DNA from: Bradyrhizobium sp. SZCCHNS1050
GTDB lineage: Bacteria; Pseudomonadota; Alphaproteobacteria; Rhizobiales; Xanthobacteraceae
Length of the DNA: 64,000 nt
Assembly: GCF_032484785.1 (NCBI RefSeq)
Contig: NZ_JAUETR010000004.1
Coordinates: 124,001-188,000, forward strand
Direction: 5' to 3'
The translations under genes were made by a program, and so were the position numbers. Below, in pieces: positions 15,655 through 24,246 of the stretch. The notes under the pieces are model-generated. The model was not told the DNA's origin and made no database searches. It was given only the letters and a program-made list of their open reading frames with translations. Position 1 is the stretch's first letter. Each line of letters starts with the position of its first letter.

Positions 15655-16614
15655 TCAAGATCGCGAGAGCGGCAGCTTGGTTCCGACCACCGCCCGCTCG
15701 GCCAGCACCCCCTGCCGGAAGCGAAACAGCTTGGCCGGCCGGCCAATCGTGTCGGCAGCAATTGCGCCTGTCTCTTCAACCAGTTCCTGCTGCTCGATGA
15801 GGCGGCGGAAGTTCTGCTTGTGCACGAGCCGGCCGGCGAGAGCCTCGACGCTGCGCTGCAATTGCAGCAGTGTAAATTCTTCCGGCATCAACTCGAACAC
15901 GACCGGCCGGTATTTGATCTTGGCGCGCAGGCGGGCAATGCCGGTGGCGAGAATCCGACGGTGATCACCGATCATGGCGCGCCCGGGCAGCATCGGCTGG
16001 CTGGCCCCCTTCTCGCGCACGCTCTCGGGGATCAGCGCCGCCTCATACAGTAACTCATAGCGCTGCAGCGTCAGCTCCTCGTTCCACTCGCGGCCGTCGA
16101 GACCGAAGGTGATGGCGGCGCGCTGCCACCTCGTCTTTTGCAGCGCCGGCTCGTGGGCGGCTCGCGCCCAGGCCTTCAGCTTCGGCGCGATGATCTTGGC
16201 CAGGATCGTCGGCGGTCCGTCGCGATGATCCTCCCACGGGAAGTAGTCGTACCACGACGACCATTGCGCATCCGCGCCCTCACGCCCCTCCTCCTCGCGG
16301 GTCAGACCGAGATAGCTGATGGAGATGCGGTGCGGCGCGTCGGGATCGCCGCCGCGACCGCGGTCGGCGAAGGTGTAGAGCTGCTCGACATAGCCGAGCG
16401 GATGGCCGGTCTGCGCCTCGACCCAGGCGCGCAGCCCCATCTGCAGTGAGCGGTGCGCGAACTGAAACGGTCCGCTCGGAAGCGCCGCAGCATGCTCGAT
16501 CGTCATGATCTTCGGGTGCCCGTCGGTCACCGCCACCAGCACGGCGACGAGGTCCGCCGTGATCGCATCCTGAGCCGTCACCGTCTTCTGCGGCCGCTTG
16601 TTCACCTTCGACAT
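15655..16614 (-). CDS. nadQ: NAD biosynthesis regulator NadQ-like
   Basis: A 319-residue Nudix-related transcription factor of the COG4111 type. The N-terminal half resembles a Nudix fold (ADLVAVLVAVTDGHPKIMTI, LYTFADRGRGGD, RISISYLGLT) and appears to lack a catalytic Nudix box, as expected for a regulator. The C-terminal third is a winged-helix domain (EFTLLQLQRSVEALAGRLVH, then KQNFRRLIEQQ and GRPAKLFRF). NadQ proteins repress nadABC in alphaproteobacteria. Two palindromes lie immediately downstream in front of nadA. It is on the same strand as nadA, 15 nt after trmO. Confidence 0.85.
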   Translation of the reverse strand: MSKVNKRPQKTVTAQDAITADLVAVLVAVTDGHPKIMTIEHAAALPSGPFQFAHRSLQMGLRAWVEAQTGHPLGYVEQLYTFADRGRGGDPDAPHRISISYLGLTREEEGREGADAQWSSWYDYFPWEDHRDGPPTILAKIIAPKLKAWARAAHEPALQKTRWQRAAITFGLDGREWNEELTLQRYELLYEAALIPESVREKGASQPMLPGRAMIGDHRRILATGIARLRAKIKYRPVVFELMPEEFTLLQLQRSVEALAGRLVHKQNFRRLIEQQELVEETGAIAADTIGRPAKLFRFRQGVLAERAVVGTKLPLSRS

Positions 16615-16629
16615 CCGGATCCGTCGGTC

Positions 16630-17112
16630 CTATTTGTCATCCTCACCCTTCGCCGCCGGCGTGAACGCGCAATGATCCGGCTTCAGGTCGATCAGTGGCG
16701 TCTCGTCGAGGCAGTCGAGACCGCGCACCAGCACGGTGTTGCCTTCCAACGCGACGAAGCGGACGGTCGACACGCCGATCGGATTGGGACGCACCGGCGA
16801 GCGCAGCGCGAAGGTGCCCCGGGTTTCGCCGTCATGATGCCGCGGGCTCTGCTTGACGAGATCACGGCGCGCCCGGTTGAGCCAGTACAGCACCTGGAGG
16901 TGGCTGAAGGCGTCGATGCCCTGCAGCGCCGGCACCCAGGGCTCGAAGATCTCGAGCCGGCACACCGGCCCCTCGAAGCTGCCCTGCCGCGGCGTCTCGA
17001 GCCGTGAGGTCCAGGGCGTGCGGATGCGGCCGATGAAATACAGCGTGGCGTCGCGCGGCTGTGGCGCGTCGACGGCGACTTCTCCCGGGCGCAGATCGGT
17101 ATCAGTGGTCAT
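16630..17112 (-). CDS. trmO: tRNA (t6A37) N6-methyltransferase TrmO-like (TsaA/YaeB)
   Basis: A 160-residue UPF0066 protein. Family motifs are FIGRIRTPW at the start, GSFEGPVCRLEIFEPWVPAL, FSHLQVLYWLNRARRD, GTFALRSPVRPNPIGVSTVR and VRGLDCLDETPLIDLKPD. E. coli TrmO uses SAM to methylate N6-threonylcarbamoyladenosine at position 37 of tRNA-Thr. ATG 17110-17112 follows AAGGACT. The gene lies 15 nt upstream of nadQ, probably in the same transcript. Confidence 0.85.
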   Translation of the reverse strand: MTTDTDLRPGEVAVDAPQPRDATLYFIGRIRTPWTSRLETPRQGSFEGPVCRLEIFEPWVPALQGIDAFSHLQVLYWLNRARRDLVKQSPRHHDGETRGTFALRSPVRPNPIGVSTVRFVALEGNTVLVRGLDCLDETPLIDLKPDHCAFTPAAKGEDDK

Positions 17113-17190
17113 TGCGGAGTCCTTGCGTCTTTCCGGCAATCTATCCGAACCTCGGCTCACCGCAATTGCGGTCGCGCAAGATCGCGCAAC

Positions 17191-17535
17191 TCAGCCGAGC
17201 CACCATTTGCCGGCCAGCATCGCGGCTTCGCCGCAGACGACACCGGCAAAGATCGAGCGGCGGCTCGCCATGAAGGCCGCAAGGCCGGCAACGACGGCAC
17301 CGTAGCGCAGCCCCCAAGGCACGCTGGCGAGCGCGCCCGGCGGCTGCACCAGGATCTGGGCGATGACCCCCGCCAAGATGGCGGTCGCGACCGCCTTGAC
17401 CCACATCAGCAGGTCCGAGCCCTCGTCGAGCCCGCTGCCGAACCAAAGTCCGAGCAGGCGCCAGATCTGGTTGGGGATCACGCCCGCCACCAGCAGCACC
17501 ACGAGCGCATGCCAATCGCCGATGAAGTCGCTCAT
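17191..17535 (-). CDS. azlD: AzlD family branched-chain amino acid export subunit
   Basis: A 114-residue protein with three to four hydrophobic segments (HALVVLLVAGVIPNQIW, LMWVKAVATAILAGVIAQIL, YGAVVAGLAAFMASRRSIFA and a C-terminal helix). AzlD works with AzlC as a two-component exporter of branched-chain amino acids. ATG 17533-17535 overlaps the azlC stop (ATGA), the usual coupling. Because azlC carries a frameshift, azlD may be left without a partner. Confidence 0.8.
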   Translation of the reverse strand: MSDFIGDWHALVVLLVAGVIPNQIWRLLGLWFGSGLDEGSDLLMWVKAVATAILAGVIAQILVQPPGALASVPWGLRYGAVVAGLAAFMASRRSIFAGVVCGEAAMLAGKWWLG

Positions 17536-18216
17536 GCCAGCCCCCGCCGCTCGCGCCATTTGTGCGCGCCGAACGCGAGCGTTCCGGCGACGACGCCGCT
17601 GACCAGGATGTCGACGCCGCTGTCGAGCTGGGCGGCCAGAGGATACAGCACGAGGCCGAGACCGAGCGCGAGCACGTCGGCAAGCTCCCTGGCGTTGCGC
17701 AGGGTCGAGAACAGGAAGGCCAGCGGCGTCAGCAAGAGCACCGCGGCGCCGAAGGTCTGCGACAGATTGGCGGCGAGAGAAGGCGATGCGGCGCTCGCGC
17801 GGCACATGCGGCAGGAAGCGATAGCATTCGACCCACAGGGTCACGGCGGTGAAATGCGCGATCAGCACCAGGTGCCGCCGCTTGGTCTGCGGCGAGCGGA
17901 TCAGCGGCAGCACCGCCACCACCATCGGAAACAGCCGGATCGCGCTCATCGTGACCGCGATCGCAGATTGCAGAATGGTCTGGCCGGAGCCGAGCGTGGA
18001 GACCAGGATGATCTGCGCTGGACCGGCCCAAACCAGCACCGTGCTCAGGATCGCCCAGAGCATGCTGAAACGGGTATCGTGGGCGAGCGCGCCGATGCCG
18101 ATGAAGGTGACGAACAGCACCAGTGACAGGATGGTCGCTGACGTCGCGCGCAGCCCCCAGCCGAAGGCGCGCAGTGAACCATGCCATTGCGGCGAATCGA
18201 GCGGAGGAAGTGTCAC
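17532..18216 (-). pseudogene. azlC: Branched-chain amino acid permease AzlC, frameshifted
   Basis: The N-terminal part (GTG 18214-18216, or TTG 18268-18270 upstream) reads GLRATSATILSLVLFVTFIG through SAIRLFPMVVAVLPLIRS to LWVECYRFLPHVPRERRIAF. After that the frame becomes Arg-rich nonsense. One frame over, sense resumes as LAANLSQTFGAAVLLLTPLA and runs to the expected C-terminus and the ATGA overlap with azlD. Removing one T from GCCTTCTCTCGCC (plus strand around 17774-17781) restores a continuous ~227-residue AzlC. This is either a true single-base insertion or a sequencing error. Confidence 0.75.
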
Positions 18217-18337
18217 GGGCGGCCCAGCGGAACGAACCGCGATAAGGCTGGTGAAAGCCGCTCGCGTCAACCGCCATCAGGCGCGCGCGGGTCTGCGTCC
18301 GGCGCAGCCATCCCCCACACGCAGCGCTGAGGCAGCT

Positions 18338-19363
18338 CTATCCGGAGCGATTGCGCAGCACGAAGCAGGCACCGCCGGCCTCGCGGATCCGACTGCAGAG
18401 CGCGTCGGCCTCGGCCCGTGTCTCGGCGCCGATCCGCACCTGGTAGAAGGCGCGGTTGCCGCGCGAGCGCATCACCGACGACAGCAGGCTCGGGTCGCGG
18501 TCGCCGATGACCGGGCCAAGCCCCTTGATCGCCCGCGAATACATCGCGAGCGCCTTGTTGCGGTCGAAGCCTGCAGCCAGTTGGACGCCCCAGGGTTTCG
18601 CGGCCGACAGCGCCACATGCTGCTCGAGCTCCGTGACGAACGGATTCGGCGCGCGCTTCAACATCGCCATCAGCTGACGACACGAGGTCGGCGGCGGGCT
18701 TGGCAGCGTCTTGCCGCCGTTACCGGCGGCCGCCCACTCATCGATCGTGGCTCCCGTGATGGCCGAGACGTAGTTGCGGGTCTCCCAGGGCATCTGCCCC
18801 TTGCCGGCGAGCCAGTCCTGCACCCGGCGCGGCCCCGCATTGTAGGCCGCCGCCGCGAGCCCGAGATTGCCGAACTGGTCGCGCAGCTCGGCCAGGAACT
18901 GCGCCGACTTCGGCAGCGCCTGAACCGGATCGAACGGATCGAGCAACTGGCGCTCGTTCGCCGTGCCCGGCATGAACTGCGCGATTCCCTGCGCGCGCTG
19001 GCCGTTGCGCGTGACCGGCCCGACTGCATCGCTCTGGAAGCGGCTCTCCTGCCAGATCACGCGAGCGAAGAATTCGAGCGGCAGATCATTCGCCTTGGCT
19101 GCGGATTCGATCATCAGGCAGATCGCCTCGCGCGTACCGCTCTCCTTGGGCTCCTCGGACTTGTTCTCCGAGCCCTCTGCCGCAGCGTCTGCCGGCTTGG
19201 CAGCCTCCTGCGGCGAATCCTGCCGGGCGCCGTCCTTCGGATCAGCCGGCACGGCAGCGTCACGGTCGGAGGCCTGCTCCGCCGCCACGCCGGACAAGGG
19301 CATGGTCAGCATCAAGGCAAGGCCGAGACAGGCAATGCGAGCAACCGAAACCATGGAAAGCAT
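18338..19363 (-). CDS. Lytic murein transglycosylase with C-terminal SPOR-like region
   Basis: A 341-residue protein: signal peptide (residues 1-~26, ACLGLALMLTMPLSGVAA), an acidic low-complexity linker (~27-75), and an SLT domain (~80-200). The SLT domain has the catalytic Glu in VIWQESRFQSDAVG, then QGIAQFMPGTA and LAAAAYNAGPRRVQDWL. The C-terminal end (FYQVRIGAETRAEADALCSR, then IREAGGACFVLRN) resembles a SPOR repeat that binds denuded glycan. It would cleave peptidoglycan to anhydromuramyl products in the periplasm. The start is uncertain between ATG 19363 and 19354; neither has a strong ribosome site. Confidence 0.85.
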   Translation of the reverse strand: MLSMVSVARIACLGLALMLTMPLSGVAAEQASDRDAAVPADPKDGARQDSPQEAAKPADAAAEGSENKSEEPKESGTREAICLMIESAAKANDLPLEFFARVIWQESRFQSDAVGPVTRNGQRAQGIAQFMPGTANERQLLDPFDPVQALPKSAQFLAELRDQFGNLGLAAAAYNAGPRRVQDWLAGKGQMPWETRNYVSAITGATIDEWAAAGNGGKTLPSPPPTSCRQLMAMLKRAPNPFVTELEQHVALSAAKPWGVQLAAGFDRNKALAMYSRAIKGLGPVIGDRDPSLLSSVMRSRGNRAFYQVRIGAETRAEADALCSRIREAGGACFVLRNRSG

Positions 19364-19495
19364 CGTGAGCGCGGTGCAATGGTTGAATTCTGCCGACAGA
19401 CAAAGCCCAGGACCATGCGGGGTTCCACCGCGCGGCGCCTTGACACAGCGAACGAGCCGGCTAGCAATCCCCGAGTGCCGCAGGGAGCGCGACGG

Positions 19496-20431
19496 ATGAC
19501 CGCACCGACCGACGACAGACTCGGCTTCGCGCCCGAAAGCGATGCGCCATTGTCCTACATGGCGCGCACGCGCGACTACTATCTCGCGATCGGCTATGAC
19601 ACGCCCTATCGCTGGGCTCACTACACGTCGGCGCCGTTCCATCCCTTGCGCAAGCCGCTCGCGCAGTCGCGCGTCACCGTCGTCACCACGGCCGCGCCTT
19701 TCGATCCCGCCAAAGGCGATCAAGGCCCCGGCGCGCCCTATAATGGCGGCGCCAAGTTCTACGCCGTCTATGACGGCGACACGTCGGCGCAGCACGACCT
19801 GCGCATTTCCCACATCGCCTATGATCGCGCGCACACCTCGGCCGAGGATTCCGGCACCTGGTTTCCGCTGCCACAGCTCCTAAGGCTGGCAGGTGAAGGC
19901 CGCATCGGCGCGGTCGGACCGCGCTTCTTCGGCGCGCCGACCAATCGCAGCCACCGCGTCACGATCGAGACCGATGCGCCGGAGATTCTCGCGCGCTGCC
20001 GCGCCGACGAGATCGACGCCGTCGTGCTGGTGCCGAACTGTCCGGTGTGCCACCAGACCGTGAGCCTGGTGGCACGGCATCTCGAAGCGAACGGCGTCGC
20101 AACCGTCGTCATGGGCTGCGCCAAGGACATCGTCGAGCACGCCGCCGCGCCGCGCTTCCTGTTCTCGGATTTTCCGCTGGGCAATTCCGCCGGCAAGCCG
20201 CACGACGCGGCCTCGCAGGCCTTCACGCTCGAGTTGGCTTTGCGTGTCCTCGAGAGTTCACCAGCCGCACGCACGACCGTGCAATCGCCTTTGCACTGGA
20301 GCGACGATCACGGCTGGAAGCGCGACTACAGCAATCCGGCCATGCTCGCGCCGGACGAGCTGGCGCGGCGGCGCGCCGAGTTCGATGCGCAGAAGGCGAT
20401 CGCGCGGCAGGTTCGTGGAAAGCAGGTGTGA
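19496..20431 (+). CDS. GrdB-like glycine/sarcosine/betaine reductase family protein (non-selenoprotein)
   Basis: A 311-residue protein resembling the GrdB/PrdB family (glycine/sarcosine/betaine reductase component B). The N-terminus has SYMARTRDYYLAIGYDTPYR and WAHYTSAPFHPLRKPLAQSR. The selenocysteine region of true GrdB is represented by VLVPNCPVCHQTVSLVAR, a CxxC motif. DFPLGNSAGKPHD follows. No other Stickland-type reductase genes are nearby, so an anaerobic glycine reductase role is unlikely. Such orphan homologues are common in Proteobacteria with no assigned reaction. ATG 19496 follows GGGAG; the gene is divergent from the transglycosylase. Confidence 0.65.
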   Translation: MTAPTDDRLGFAPESDAPLSYMARTRDYYLAIGYDTPYRWAHYTSAPFHPLRKPLAQSRVTVVTTAAPFDPAKGDQGPGAPYNGGAKFYAVYDGDTSAQHDLRISHIAYDRAHTSAEDSGTWFPLPQLLRLAGEGRIGAVGPRFFGAPTNRSHRVTIETDAPEILARCRADEIDAVVLVPNCPVCHQTVSLVARHLEANGVATVVMGCAKDIVEHAAAPRFLFSDFPLGNSAGKPHDAASQAFTLELALRVLESSPAARTTVQSPLHWSDDHGWKRDYSNPAMLAPDELARRRAEFDAQKAIARQVRGKQV

Positions 20432-20545
20432 AAGCCACACTCGCGCGAAACTCGCCCGGGAATTTCTTCGGATAATGCTGATTGCGCTTGCCGTCCCGCT
20501 CCAGTTGCGCTTGAGTTCCCCCGGGTTTGAAGGGGGCAGTACCAA

Positions 20546-21007
20546 ATGAGAGTTGTAGCGTTGGTGGCGCTGTGCGCCGCGCTGGGAGGCTGCGCGTCCG
20601 TAACGCGGGGTACAACCGAGACGATCAGTGTCGCGTCGACGCCGTCCGGGGCCGAAGCCACGATCGCCGGTCTCGAAGCGCCGATGACCTGCACGACGCC
20701 CTGCTCGTTCGTCGCCAAACGCAATGCCGACATCTCCGTCACCATCGAAAAACCGGGCTACGAGACCCAGATCATCCCGTTGACCAAGGACATCCCGGCG
20801 ACCGGCGCGGCCGGCTTCGCCGGCAACATCCTGGCGGGCGGCCTGATCGGCATGGGTGTGGACGCAGCGACGGGCGCGGCGACCGACCACAAGCCGAACC
20901 CGGTGATCGTCACCTTGCAGCCGCGCATGGCGGCGCCGGCAGGCCGTCCGCAGCGGCCGCCGCGGCGGTCGGCCCCGCCGCCGGCACAACCGGAGGCCGG
21001 GACCTAG
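20546..21007 (+). CDS. PEGA-like lipoprotein
   Basis: A 153-residue predicted lipoprotein. The signal sequence ends in the lipobox LGGC (Cys16). A PEGA-type beta region follows: SVASTPSGAEATIAG, CTTPCSFVAKRNADISVTIE and KPGYETQIIPLT. A glycine-rich hydrophobic segment (AAGFAGNILAGGLIGMGVD) comes next, then a Pro/Arg-rich tail. Such proteins are usually envelope-anchored with unknown roles. ATG 20546; the TGAAGGGGGCAG upstream supplies a ribosome site. Confidence 0.75.
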   Translation: MRVVALVALCAALGGCASVTRGTTETISVASTPSGAEATIAGLEAPMTCTTPCSFVAKRNADISVTIEKPGYETQIIPLTKDIPATGAAGFAGNILAGGLIGMGVDAATGAATDHKPNPVIVTLQPRMAAPAGRPQRPPRRSAPPPAQPEAGT

Positions 21008-21022
21008 CGCCCGCCAAGCCTG

Positions 21023-22039
21023 TCAGCCAGCCGCCGATGGCGCCTCGCCGGGAGTGACCGTGTCGACCGGCAACGCAAACTGCTCGACCCGGTTGAGCGG
21101 CTTCTTGTTGAGCAGCAGCCGGGTGACGTCGGGGCGCGAATAGTGTCCCGCCGGATCGGCGGCATTCTTGGCGATGCCGATCATGCCCAAATCGATCTCG
21201 GCGATCAGCAGGCCTTCCTGCTCCGGCGGCAGCTTCTCGGCGAGCGAAGAGCCGTCCGGACCAAAGATCGCGGCGTGGCCGCCGCCGACATGCAGCAGCG
21301 CGTGCTTGTCGGGCCGGTCACACAGTTCGTCGATCATCGCCTGCGAGACGGTGGCGCACGGCGCCAGCACGAAGCACGAGCCCTCGACCGCATAGACGCG
21401 CGAGGCGGCGTTGTTGACCTCGGCGCCGAGCGCCGGCGCGAACGGATCGTACAGCGAGAAGCTCGGCCACGCCGCGACATGCACCTGCTCGTTCTGCGCG
21501 TACATCGCGTATTTCGACAGCGGCTGCAGATGCTCCCAGCAGCACAGCGCACCGATCCGGCCGATGTCAGGCCGGTCGTGCACGGCGAGATCGCTGCCGT
21601 CGCCCTCGCCATAGACGGTGCGCTCAGCATGGGTCGGCCGCAGCTTGCGGCGCCTGGCGATGGTCTCGCCGTCCGGGCCGATCAGCCATTGCGCGATGTA
21701 CAGGCTGCCGCCGTCGCGCTCGGACAGTCCCAGCACGGCCGTGAGCCTGGCCTTGCGCACGACAGCCCGCAGCGCCTCGGCCTGCGGGCTGTCGTAGGCC
21801 AGCGAATTGTCGAAATAGCGCTGCACGAAGCCACGGCCGATGCACCAGGCCGGCGAGTCCATCCAGATGTGCCAGGGATAGCCGGGGATGAAGACCTCCG
21901 GAAACGCGATCAGCTTGGCGCCCTTGTCGGCCGCGTCCTCGATCAGGGCGATGGTCTTCTTGATCGAGGCGTCCAGGTCGAGCCAGGCCGGCGCCGCCTG
22001 CACCACCGCCACCTTGTATTTCGGATGTGCCAGTCCCAT
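21023..22039 (-). CDS. Nitrilase (carbon-nitrogen hydrolase family)
   Basis: A 338-residue enzyme with the nitrilase triad in expected contexts: Glu in IAFPEVFIPGYPWHIWMDSP, Lys in RRKLRPTHAERTVYGEGDGS and Cys in GALCCWEHLQPLSKY. The length, the PTHAER segment and the C-terminal NKKPLNRVEQF fit true nitrilases (R-CN to R-COOH plus NH3) rather than amidases or NIT/FHIT proteins. Arylaceto- or aliphatic specificity cannot be decided here. ATG 22037-22039 follows GGGAG. The AraC regulator is divergent across a 193-bp gap, a usual arrangement for inducible nitrilases. Confidence 0.9.
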   Translation of the reverse strand: MGLAHPKYKVAVVQAAPAWLDLDASIKKTIALIEDAADKGAKLIAFPEVFIPGYPWHIWMDSPAWCIGRGFVQRYFDNSLAYDSPQAEALRAVVRKARLTAVLGLSERDGGSLYIAQWLIGPDGETIARRRKLRPTHAERTVYGEGDGSDLAVHDRPDIGRIGALCCWEHLQPLSKYAMYAQNEQVHVAAWPSFSLYDPFAPALGAEVNNAASRVYAVEGSCFVLAPCATVSQAMIDELCDRPDKHALLHVGGGHAAIFGPDGSSLAEKLPPEQEGLLIAEIDLGMIGIAKNAADPAGHYSRPDVTRLLLNKKPLNRVEQFALPVDTVTPGEAPSAAG

Positions 22040-22232
22040 CGCTGCTGCTCCCTGATGCCCGTGCGCGGCGGTGGCGCCGCGACCGGGCCAACTATTGACG
22101 CCAGCCGGCTTTCGCGCTCGTCTCCCACGGAACGAAAATTCGACTACGGCCGAGGCGAAGACCCCGGCCGGGCCCGGAATTTGCTGCATTGCCACAGATC
22201 AAGCCGGCACAGGTGCAGGGGGAGACGGAGCG

Positions 22233-23189
22233 ATGCCGATCCTGTTCACCACCGACGGAAGCCCGGACCACCGCCGGCTGGCGCGGTGGCAGGACATCGT
22301 CTGCGACGTCTATGTCGGGCTCGACTGTACGTCCGATCTCGGCAGCGCGTTTCGCGGCTCGGTGACCCACACCGCGTTGGGACGGGCTGTCTGCTCCGAG
22401 GTTGCCTCGGACCGGCAGCGCGTGCACCGGACCTCGCAGCGGATCTCCCGGGCGGATGCCGACTTCGTTCTCGTCGCATTCGGACGTGAGGGAATCGGCG
22501 GCGTCGTCCAGGATGGCCGCGACACCGTGATCCGGCCCGGCGAGTTCGCGATCTACGACACGACCCGCCCGTATGAGCTGCAGTTCGACGCCGCGTTCAA
22601 GCAGATCGTGTTCAAGCTCCCGCGCGAGATGCTGCAGCGCCGGATCGGCCCGACGGAGACCGTGACGGCGATCAGCTTCGGCCCCGACAGCCCGCTCCAG
22701 CCCCTTGCCCATGAGTTCATCGTCAGGCTCTGCGAACGCGCCGAGCACATCGGCCCCGAGCATGCCGAACCTCTGGCCAACCAGGCCGCCGACCTGCTCG
22801 CCATGACCTTGGCCGAGCGGCTGCGCGCACAACCCCTGCCCGCCTCGAGCCATCGCGCAACGCTGCTCTATCGGATCAAGGCGCACATCCGCACCCGACT
22901 ATCCGACGCCGGCCTCTCACTGCCGGAGATCGCACGCGAGCTCGGGCTATCGACGCGCTACGTCAATGATCTGTTCTCGGACGAGGAGACGTCGTTCCAA
23001 CGCTTCGTGCTGGCCGAGCGGCTCAAGCAGTGCCGGCGCGATCTCGGCTCGCCGATGCTGGCGCATCGTCAGATCAGCGAGATCGCGTTTTGCTGGGGCT
23101 TCAATGACCTCTCGCATTTCGGCCGCGTGTTCCGCGAGCAGTTCGGCCTGTCGCCACGCGAGTGGCGGCGCAGCGCCGTAAAGCGCTGA
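22233..23189 (+). CDS. AraC family transcriptional regulator
   Basis: A 318-residue regulator. The N-terminal ~200 residues match the cupin-like AraC-binding domain (HTALGRAVCSEVASDRQRVH, then FVLVAFGREG and RPGEFAIYDTTRPYELQF). The C-terminal two-helix-turn-helix DNA-binding domain contains LSLPEIARELGLSTRYVNDL, then QISEIAFCWGFNDLSHFGRV and FREQFGLSPREWR. ATG 22233 is preceded by GGGGGAGACGGAGCG. Position opposite the nitrilase suggests it activates that gene in response to a nitrile or related compound (inference). Confidence 0.85.
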   Translation: MPILFTTDGSPDHRRLARWQDIVCDVYVGLDCTSDLGSAFRGSVTHTALGRAVCSEVASDRQRVHRTSQRISRADADFVLVAFGREGIGGVVQDGRDTVIRPGEFAIYDTTRPYELQFDAAFKQIVFKLPREMLQRRIGPTETVTAISFGPDSPLQPLAHEFIVRLCERAEHIGPEHAEPLANQAADLLAMTLAERLRAQPLPASSHRATLLYRIKAHIRTRLSDAGLSLPEIARELGLSTRYVNDLFSDEETSFQRFVLAERLKQCRRDLGSPMLAHRQISEIAFCWGFNDLSHFGRVFREQFGLSPREWRRSAVKR

Positions 23190-23267
23190 GCTGGCCGCAA
23201 CGCGCCCGCCTCACGCGCCTCGTGGCGCTGTTCGCGCCCTCGGCTTGTGCGCGGTGGCGCCCTGCCG

Positions 23268-24152
23268 TCAGCGCGGCGGATCGGCGCGCAAGGCGTCGAC
23301 CAGCCAGTCACGAAAGGCAAGCATGCCGGACGTCGGTTCTTTCGACTTCAACCAGGTCAGCCAATAAGAACCGGCGGCGACCCCAGCCGCAAACGGCCGG
23401 ACCAGCCGACCCGTCTCGAGCTCGCAGTTGAACATGGCGATCGGAACCAGGCCAACGCCGACGCCGCGCGCGGCCGCTTCGGCCATCGCGACGGAGCTGT
23501 CGAAGATCGGCCCCTGGATCATCGGGCATGGAGCGCCCGCGACTGCAAACCATAATGGCCATTCCTCGGCGCGATACGACCGCAGGAGATTTTCGCCCGC
23601 GAGGTCCGACGGCGCGCGCAGACGACTCGCGACATCGGGATGACAGACGGGCGACAGCGGGGCAGACATCAGATGGATGGCCTCAGTGCCGTGCCAGGAT
23701 CCGTCGCCGAAGCGAAGCGCGATGTCGAGCCCGTCTCCGGCGATATCGATGCGGTTGTTGTTGGTGAGGAGGCGCAGGTCGATATGGGGGTGCGCATCTC
23801 GAAAACCGTCGAGGCGTTGCAACAGCCATCCCGTTGCAAAGGTGCCGACACAGCCGACGGTCACGACCTCGCGGGTTCCCTTCGCTTCGATGCGATCGAT
23901 CGCGCCGCTGATGCGACTGAACGCATCGTTGAGGACGGGAAACAGAGCCAGGGCTTCGTCAGTCAACGTGAGGCCACGCGGCAGGCGCCGGAACAGGTGA
24001 GCGCCCAACATCTGCTCGAGCTGTTTCACCTGGTGACTGATCGCGGTCTGCGTGACCCTGAGCTCCAAGCCTGCCTTGGTGAAGCTCAGATGCCGGGCGG
24101 ATGCTTCGAAGGCCCGCAAGGCGTTCAAAGGGAGATGGCTGCGGATGGGCAT
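23268..24152 (-). CDS. ampR: LysR-type regulator AmpR-like
   Basis: A 294-residue LysR-type regulator. The N-terminal HTH begins LPLNALRAFEASARHLSFTK and continues LRVTQTAISHQVKQLEQM, very close to AmpR of other bacteria. The effector domain follows (GCVGTFATGWLLQRL, then LRFGDGSWHGTEAIHLMSAP). It is divergent from a class A beta-lactamase across ~94 bp, the ampR-bla arrangement in which AmpR senses muropeptides released by peptidoglycan recycling. ATG 24150-24152 was chosen; a TTG three codons upstream is possible. Confidence 0.85.
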   Translation of the reverse strand: MPIRSHLPLNALRAFEASARHLSFTKAGLELRVTQTAISHQVKQLEQMLGAHLFRRLPRGLTLTDEALALFPVLNDAFSRISGAIDRIEAKGTREVVTVGCVGTFATGWLLQRLDGFRDAHPHIDLRLLTNNNRIDIAGDGLDIALRFGDGSWHGTEAIHLMSAPLSPVCHPDVASRLRAPSDLAGENLLRSYRAEEWPLWFAVAGAPCPMIQGPIFDSSVAMAEAAARGVGVGLVPIAMFNCELETGRLVRPFAAGVAAGSYWLTWLKSKEPTSGMLAFRDWLVDALRADPPR

Positions 24153-24246
24153 GATGACCAAGTTCTGCTCATGGCTCGACGAATAAATGATCGTTTGTCA
24201 GTCGTCACCTCGTTCGGCAGGTTCGCGCAGTCACTGGAGAATGAAC

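Noticed and set aside
17849-19495. Upstream extension of the GrdB-like gene
   Set aside because: The frame is open but antisense to the transglycosylase and azlC; the ribosome site and homology support a start at 19496.
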